Assembly (NCBI GenBank): GCA_947449315.1 | Contig: CANFRC010000007.1 | Coordinates: forward strand, 62,001-126,000 | DNA from: Bacteroidota bacterium | GTDB taxonomy: Bacteria; Bacteroidota; Bacteroidia; 2-12-FULL-35-15 | Direction: 5' to 3' | Length of the DNA: 64,000 nt | Part shown: piece by piece, positions 59,838-64,000 of the stretch | Layout of the letters: every line of letters starts with the position of its first letter | Position numbering within the stretch: position 1 is the first letter of the stretch | Program-made: the position numbers and the translations under genes | The notes under the pieces: generated by a model | The model's database searches: none | What the model was told of the DNA's origin: nothing | What the model saw: the letters and a program-made list of their open reading frames with translations, nothing else

Positions 59838-59944
59838 GTGGTAAAAAAATAAAAGGTTTTAATTTAAAATTTTAGATACTGTAAAATATTAAATGTGCGG
59901 AATTAACGGTTTACTCGGCTTTCCAGATAAAGACAGCGCATCAC
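59838..59944 (+). repeat. Direct repeat copy 1 (asnB 5' flank and first codons)
   Basis: gtggtaaaaaaataaaaggttttaatttaaaat...atgtgcggaattaacggtttactcggctttccagataaagacagcgcatcac; matches 60166-60274 with a few substitutions and one indel. Confidence 0.92.
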
Positions 59945-59967
59945 AATCCAGACTATTCTTTTTTTAA
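59893..59967 (+). pseudogene. asnB N-terminal remnant
   Basis: MCGINGLLGFPDKDSASQSRLFFF*; first 16 residues identical to the intact asnB at 60222. Confidence 0.85.
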
Positions 59968-59990
59968 CCACATAGAAACATAGTTTTTTA

Positions 59991-60152
59991 ATGATTACAC
60001 AGAAATATTTGGATGATTTGACGTATGAAGTAGTGGGAGCCGCTATTGAGGTGCATAAAATAATGGGGAGTGGTTTGCTTGAGAGCGTCTATCACCAGTG
60101 TTTGAAAGAGGAGTTACTACATACCTGCCTGTCGGCAGACAGGGAAAAATAA
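59991..60152 (+). pseudogene. GxxExxY family protein remnant (N-terminal part)
   Basis: MITQKYLDDLTYEVVGAAIEVHKIMGSGLLESVYHQCLKEELLHTCLSADREK*; GSGLLESVY matches GxxExxY. Confidence 0.8.
60128..60143. repeat. Short palindromic element CCTGTC-GGCA-GACAGG
   Basis: Perfect 6-bp arms with 4-nt loop inside 'acctgcctgtcggcagacaggg', located within the GxxExxY remnant. Confidence 0.6.
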
Positions 60153-60165
60153 TTTTTTTGAAAGA

Positions 60166-60274
60166 GTGGTAAAAAAATAAAAGGTTTTAATTTAAAAATT
60201 TTAGATACAGTAAAATATTAAATGTGCGGAATTAACGGTTTACTTGGCTTTCCAGATAAAGACAGTGCAACACA
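60166..60274 (+). repeat. Direct repeat copy 2 (upstream and 5' end of intact asnB)
   Basis: See copy 1 at 59838-59944. Confidence 0.92.
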
Positions 60275-62117
60275 AAAAGTGAATGCAATGAACGAGGCAA
60301 TGATACACCGCGGACCAGATGATGGCGGTGTTTTTGTGAATGATAAAATCGCATTAGGACACAGACGACTTTCCATCATCGATTTATCTTCAGCTGGTCA
60401 TCAACCGATGCAATCGCATGATGGTCGCTATCAAATTGTATACAATGGTGAGATTTATAATTTTAAAGAACTTAAATTTGAGTTAAAACGTGTTGTTTCC
60501 GGTTCCGCTGAACAGGCTTATTTTTTTCAAACAAATACGGATACGGAAGTAATTATTGCGGCGTATGCTCGTTGGGGAACCGATTGTGTGAATCATTTCA
60601 ATGGTATGTTTGCTTTTGCTATTTGGGATAATCATACCAATGAATTGTTCATTGCGCGCGACCGATTAGGAATAAAACCTTTGTACTATTGTTTTACAAA
60701 TAATGTCTTGGCTTTTTCTTCTGAAATCCGCTCCTTGTTAGCTTCAGATCTGCTACCTAAAAAAATCGATGAAAAAAGCCTGATCGATTATCTACGTTTC
60801 CAAACCGTACATGCTCCAAATACAATTGTCAAAGGTGTGAAAATGTTGATGCCGGGACATTATATAAAAGCAAACAGTAAAAAAGTTACGATCCATAGTT
60901 ATTGGGATCTTATTGCGAATACTTCAGATGCTTCTAAAGGGAAGTCCTATGAAGAAGTTTGTAAAGATGTAAATACTTTACTAACAAAAGCTGTTGAAAG
61001 TCGATTGATTGCGGATGTTCCATTCGGAGCATTTCTTTCCGGAGGAATTGATTCAAGCGCTATTGTTGGATTGATGAGCAAGGTGTCCACAGAAAAAATA
61101 AAAACCTTTTCGGTTACATTTGATGAGACGGAATTCTCAGAAGCAAAGTATGCGCAATTGATCGCAAAAAAATTCAATACAGATCACCATGAAATAGTAT
61201 TAACGCCCGAACATTTTCTGGAGCAATTGCCTCAGGCTTTAAAAGCGATGGATCATCCGAGCGGAGATGGGCCTAACACCTATATTGTTTCAAAAGCAAC
61301 CAAAGAAGCAGGTATTACAATGGCTTTGTCGGGCTTAGGAGGGGATGAATTATTTGCCGGTTATGCTATATTTAATCGTTCCTTAGAATTAAATAAGAAA
61401 GCGTGGCTCAATGCCATTCCATCTGTTATTCGCAGATCAGCAGGAAGTGTTTTGAGTACTCTAAAACCGAGCGTATCTTCTGAAAAAATTGCCGCATTAT
61501 TAAAACAAGATTCTATTAATTTTCAATCATTTTATCCTCTATCGCGCCAAGTGTTAATGGATAAACAGCTATTGGAAATTGTTAATCTAATGGAGCTTCC
61601 TTCAAATGTTGTTTCTGAGATCATCGAACCAATATATTTGAACAAGCAACTCGCTAAACTATCAAAGGTTTCCATTGCGGAAATTTCTACGTATATGCAA
61701 AATGTACTTTTAGGTGATGCAGATCAGATGAGTATGGCCTCGGCATTAGAAATACGGGTGCCATTTATTGATTATACTCTTGTTGAATATGTTTTAGGTG
61801 TTCCAGATAAATATAAAAATCCGACCACTCCTAAAAAGTTATTGGTGGATGCTTTGGGAGATCTGCTGCCAGCAGAAATTGTAAACAGACCTAAAATGGG
61901 TTTTACATTTCCTTGGAAAGATTGGATGAAAAATGAATTGAAATCTTTTTGCGAACAACGCATCAATAGTTTGGCAAAACGTAAACCGTTCAATGGAACA
62001 GGTGTTATAAAATTATGGACCGATTTCCTGAAAGATGATCCAAGAGTTACCTGGTCGCGTATTTGGTACTTGGTAGTATTAGAAAATTGGTTGCAAGAAA
62101 ATAATATACAGGATTAA
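60222..62117 (+). CDS. asnB: Asparagine synthase (glutamine-hydrolysing)
   Basis: MCGINGLLGF; HRGPDDGGVFV; LGHRRLSIIDLS; FLSGGIDSSAIVGLMSK; ALSGLGGDELFAGY. Confidence 0.95.
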   Translation: MCGINGLLGFPDKDSATQKVNAMNEAMIHRGPDDGGVFVNDKIALGHRRLSIIDLSSAGHQPMQSHDGRYQIVYNGEIYNFKELKFELKRVVSGSAEQAYFFQTNTDTEVIIAAYARWGTDCVNHFNGMFAFAIWDNHTNELFIARDRLGIKPLYYCFTNNVLAFSSEIRSLLASDLLPKKIDEKSLIDYLRFQTVHAPNTIVKGVKMLMPGHYIKANSKKVTIHSYWDLIANTSDASKGKSYEEVCKDVNTLLTKAVESRLIADVPFGAFLSGGIDSSAIVGLMSKVSTEKIKTFSVTFDETEFSEAKYAQLIAKKFNTDHHEIVLTPEHFLEQLPQALKAMDHPSGDGPNTYIVSKATKEAGITMALSGLGGDELFAGYAIFNRSLELNKKAWLNAIPSVIRRSAGSVLSTLKPSVSSEKIAALLKQDSINFQSFYPLSRQVLMDKQLLEIVNLMELPSNVVSEIIEPIYLNKQLAKLSKVSIAEISTYMQNVLLGDADQMSMASALEIRVPFIDYTLVEYVLGVPDKYKNPTTPKKLLVDALGDLLPAEIVNRPKMGFTFPWKDWMKNELKSFCEQRINSLAKRKPFNGTGVIKLWTDFLKDDPRVTWSRIWYLVVLENWLQENNIQD

Positions 62118-63262
62118 TGTCGAAAAAAAAGATCCTTATTTTCATTGATTGGTACCTCCCAGGTTATAAAGCGGGCGGACCGGTTCAGTCTGTTGCGAAT
62201 CTTGTAGAAAATTTAAAAGACGAATTTGATTTTTCTATTATTACACGTGATACTGATTATTGTGAAAGCAGTCCATATTCGAATGTAAAAAGTGATGAAT
62301 GGAACATATTACCAAATGGAATTAAGGTTTATTATATTTCTAAAGAGCAATTAACTCGTTCTAATCTAAAAAAAATGATGAGTAACACAGCCTATGATGC
62401 TGTTTATTTGAACGGAATTTTTTCCTTGTATTTTACATTAATTCCATTGTATTATTTTAGGAAAAAAAATAAAAAGCTTCTTGTTATTGCTGCAAGAGGA
62501 ATGTTTGCGAGTAGTGCAATGAATGTTAAAAAAAACAAGAAGCAGTTTTTTTTTAGAGTCATAAAAGTACTTCAACTGTTTGATAATGTATTGTTTCACG
62601 CTACTAATGAAAAAGAGAAGCTGGAAATAATAAAAGTTCTGGGTGATAAGACGGGAGTAAGGATTGCAGCAAATCTTCCTCACAAAATGAGCATTCAGAC
62701 ATTGCCTCCACGTATTAAATTATCTAATACACTCAGATTGGTGAATGTTGCGCGTATTGCTCCTGAAAAAAATTTGTTAGTCGCTTTGGAAATTTTGAAA
62801 ATGGTAAAGTCGAATGTAGAATTCGATTTTTACGGACCTATTTATAGTCAAGCGTATTGGAGCCAATGTAAAATAGCATTGGATAATCTCCCATCAAACA
62901 TTAAAGCAAATTATAAAGGTAGTATTGAGTCAGATAGAGTTTTAGATTTACTAAAGGAGTATCATTTTATGTTCATGCCAACTCGTGGCGAAAATTTTGG
63001 ACATGTTATTCTTCAATCTCTTACTGTCGGATGCCCAGTTATAATTAGTAATAAAACACCTTGGGTAGAACTGCAAGAGAAAAATATTGGTTGGGATTTA
63101 CCTTTAGGACATACTGAAAAATTTGCTGAAGTGATTGATCAATGCACAAAAATGGATCAAAAAGAATTCGATATCCTATCGAAAGCATCGTTTGATTACG
63201 CTTCAGCCTTTATCAATAACAAAGAAATAATAGAACAAAACAAACATTTGTTTATTGTTTAA
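62117..63262 (+). CDS. Glycosyltransferase family 4
   Basis: ILIFIDWYLPGYKAGGPVQSVANLVENL; LVNVARIAPEKNLLVALEIL; MPTRGENFGHVILQSLTVGCPVIISNKTPW. Confidence 0.92.
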   Translation: MSKKKILIFIDWYLPGYKAGGPVQSVANLVENLKDEFDFSIITRDTDYCESSPYSNVKSDEWNILPNGIKVYYISKEQLTRSNLKKMMSNTAYDAVYLNGIFSLYFTLIPLYYFRKKNKKLLVIAARGMFASSAMNVKKNKKQFFFRVIKVLQLFDNVLFHATNEKEKLEIIKVLGDKTGVRIAANLPHKMSIQTLPPRIKLSNTLRLVNVARIAPEKNLLVALEILKMVKSNVEFDFYGPIYSQAYWSQCKIALDNLPSNIKANYKGSIESDRVLDLLKEYHFMFMPTRGENFGHVILQSLTVGCPVIISNKTPWVELQEKNIGWDLPLGHTEKFAEVIDQCTKMDQKEFDILSKASFDYASAFINNKEIIEQNKHLFIV

Positions 63263-63274
63263 TACATTTGTAAA

Positions 63275-63823
63275 ATGAATAAAACCGATTTAGCTACCTA
63301 TAATAATTCTTGGTTTCATCCGGGAGGAAATAGAATCAAACGTGTATGTTGGTATTTTACCAATGCCATTTGGATAAATTCTTCGTTTCCGATAAATGGG
63401 ATTAAAATTTTTTTATTGAAATTATTCGGTGCAAAAATAGGGAAGGGGGTAATTATCAAACCAAATGTAAATATCAAGTATCCCTGGAATTTGTCTATCG
63501 GAAATTATGTTTGGGTTGGAGAAAGTGTTTGGATCGATAATTTAGGGAAGGTCTCCATTGCAGATAATGCCTGTCTTTCTCAAGGTGCCATGTTAGTATG
63601 TGGGAATCATAATTACAAAAAGACAGGTTTTGATCTGACCGTCCAAGATATTATGTTGGAAGAAGGTGTTTGGATTGGTGCAAAAGCAATTGTTTGTCCT
63701 GGTGTTATTTGTAGATCACATTCAGTTTTAGCGGTCAGTTCTGTTGCTGTTAATGATTTGGAAGCATATTCTATTTATCAAGGAAATCCTGCCTTAAAAA
63801 CAAAACAAAGAATGATTCACTAA
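63275..63823 (+). CDS. WcaF-like colanic-acid-type acetyltransferase (hexapeptide)
   Basis: RIKRVCWYFTNAIWINSSFPINGIKIFLLKLFGAKIGKGVIIKPNVNIKYPWNLSIGNYVWVGE; VCGNHNYKK. Confidence 0.88.
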   Translation: MNKTDLATYNNSWFHPGGNRIKRVCWYFTNAIWINSSFPINGIKIFLLKLFGAKIGKGVIIKPNVNIKYPWNLSIGNYVWVGESVWIDNLGKVSIADNACLSQGAMLVCGNHNYKKTGFDLTVQDIMLEEGVWIGAKAIVCPGVICRSHSVLAVSSVAVNDLEAYSIYQGNPALKTKQRMIH

Positions 63824-64000
63824 TGCTTAAAGTTTCCATCATAACAGTTTGTTATAATAGTGCTGAAACAATTGAAGATACTATCCTGTCTGTTGTTTCA
63901 CAGGATTATGCTTCCATAGAATACATTATTATTGATGGAAAGTCTTCTGATACTACTTTGTCGATTATTGAAAAATACAATAGCAAGATTACAAAGGTCC
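63823..64000 (+). CDS. Glycosyltransferase family 2 (C-terminal part beyond window)
   Basis: ATG at 63823 reads MLKVSIITVCYNSAETIEDTILSVVSQDYASIEYIIIDGKSSDTTLSIIEKYNSKITKV, open to the window edge. Confidence 0.88.
   Translation, partial: MLKVSIITVCYNSAETIEDTILSVVSQDYASIEYIIIDGKSSDTTLSIIEKYNSKITKV

Noticed and set aside
1-64000. CRISPR arrays, rRNA or tRNA genes, transposases, phage genes
   Set aside because: No spaced direct-repeat array, cloverleaf or rRNA-like stretch, transposase or phage structural protein was recognised by reading; sensitive searches were not possible.

Overview
AT-rich Bacteroidota-type chromosomal window, densely coded. The taxon is inferred from gene families, T9SS and exosortase sorting signals, and TTG-N19-TAnnTTTG promoters. 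From left to right it holds: a partial M1 aminopeptidase with HEVGHNW; a Y-family polymerase gene divergent from a LexA/UmuD-like S24 repressor, with a perfect inverted-repeat operator candidate; trmD; a biotin operon (bioB-bioF-bioD-bioA plus a yhhQ-type transporter) with a consensus promoter; LOG-family and M23 genes; zapB-like, zapA, a candidate 6S-like RNA gap, and rny. Next is a first polysaccharide cluster (about 15.2-31.8 kb) with an ABC exporter, many glycosyltransferases, a GT11 fucosyltransferase, an O-antigen ligase/polymerase, a DegT aminotransferase and a PglC-like initiating transferase. A housekeeping stretch follows (SirB1-like, nucleoside phosphorylase, two UspA, DUF4197, FAH, exonuclease, PD40 protein, E2 acyltransferase, glyA). 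After it come a compact exosortase / associated membrane protein / 76-aa sorting-signal protein locus and a T9SS cargo gene. The window ends in a second polysaccharide cluster (about 47-64 kb) with a Wzc-type tyrosine kinase, a PglK-like ABC protein, glycosyltransferases, a Wzy-like protein, WecE-like and asparagine synthase genes, and a WcaF-like acetyltransferase. The observations most worth following up are: the exosortase locus, whose predicted substrate has a mature part of only about 20 residues and whose genes are separated by a terminator-like hairpin; the gene remnants in the second cluster, including a diverged ~107-bp direct duplication of the asnB 5' end flanking a truncated GxxExxY gene that carries a short palindrome; the self-cleaving-type repressor and its operator; the ATAAAT hexamer tract upstream of the PD40 gene; and the candidate 6S-like RNA between zapA and rny. 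No CRISPR array, rRNA, tRNA, transposase or prophage was recognised. All family assignments are by eye from motifs; no database search was run.
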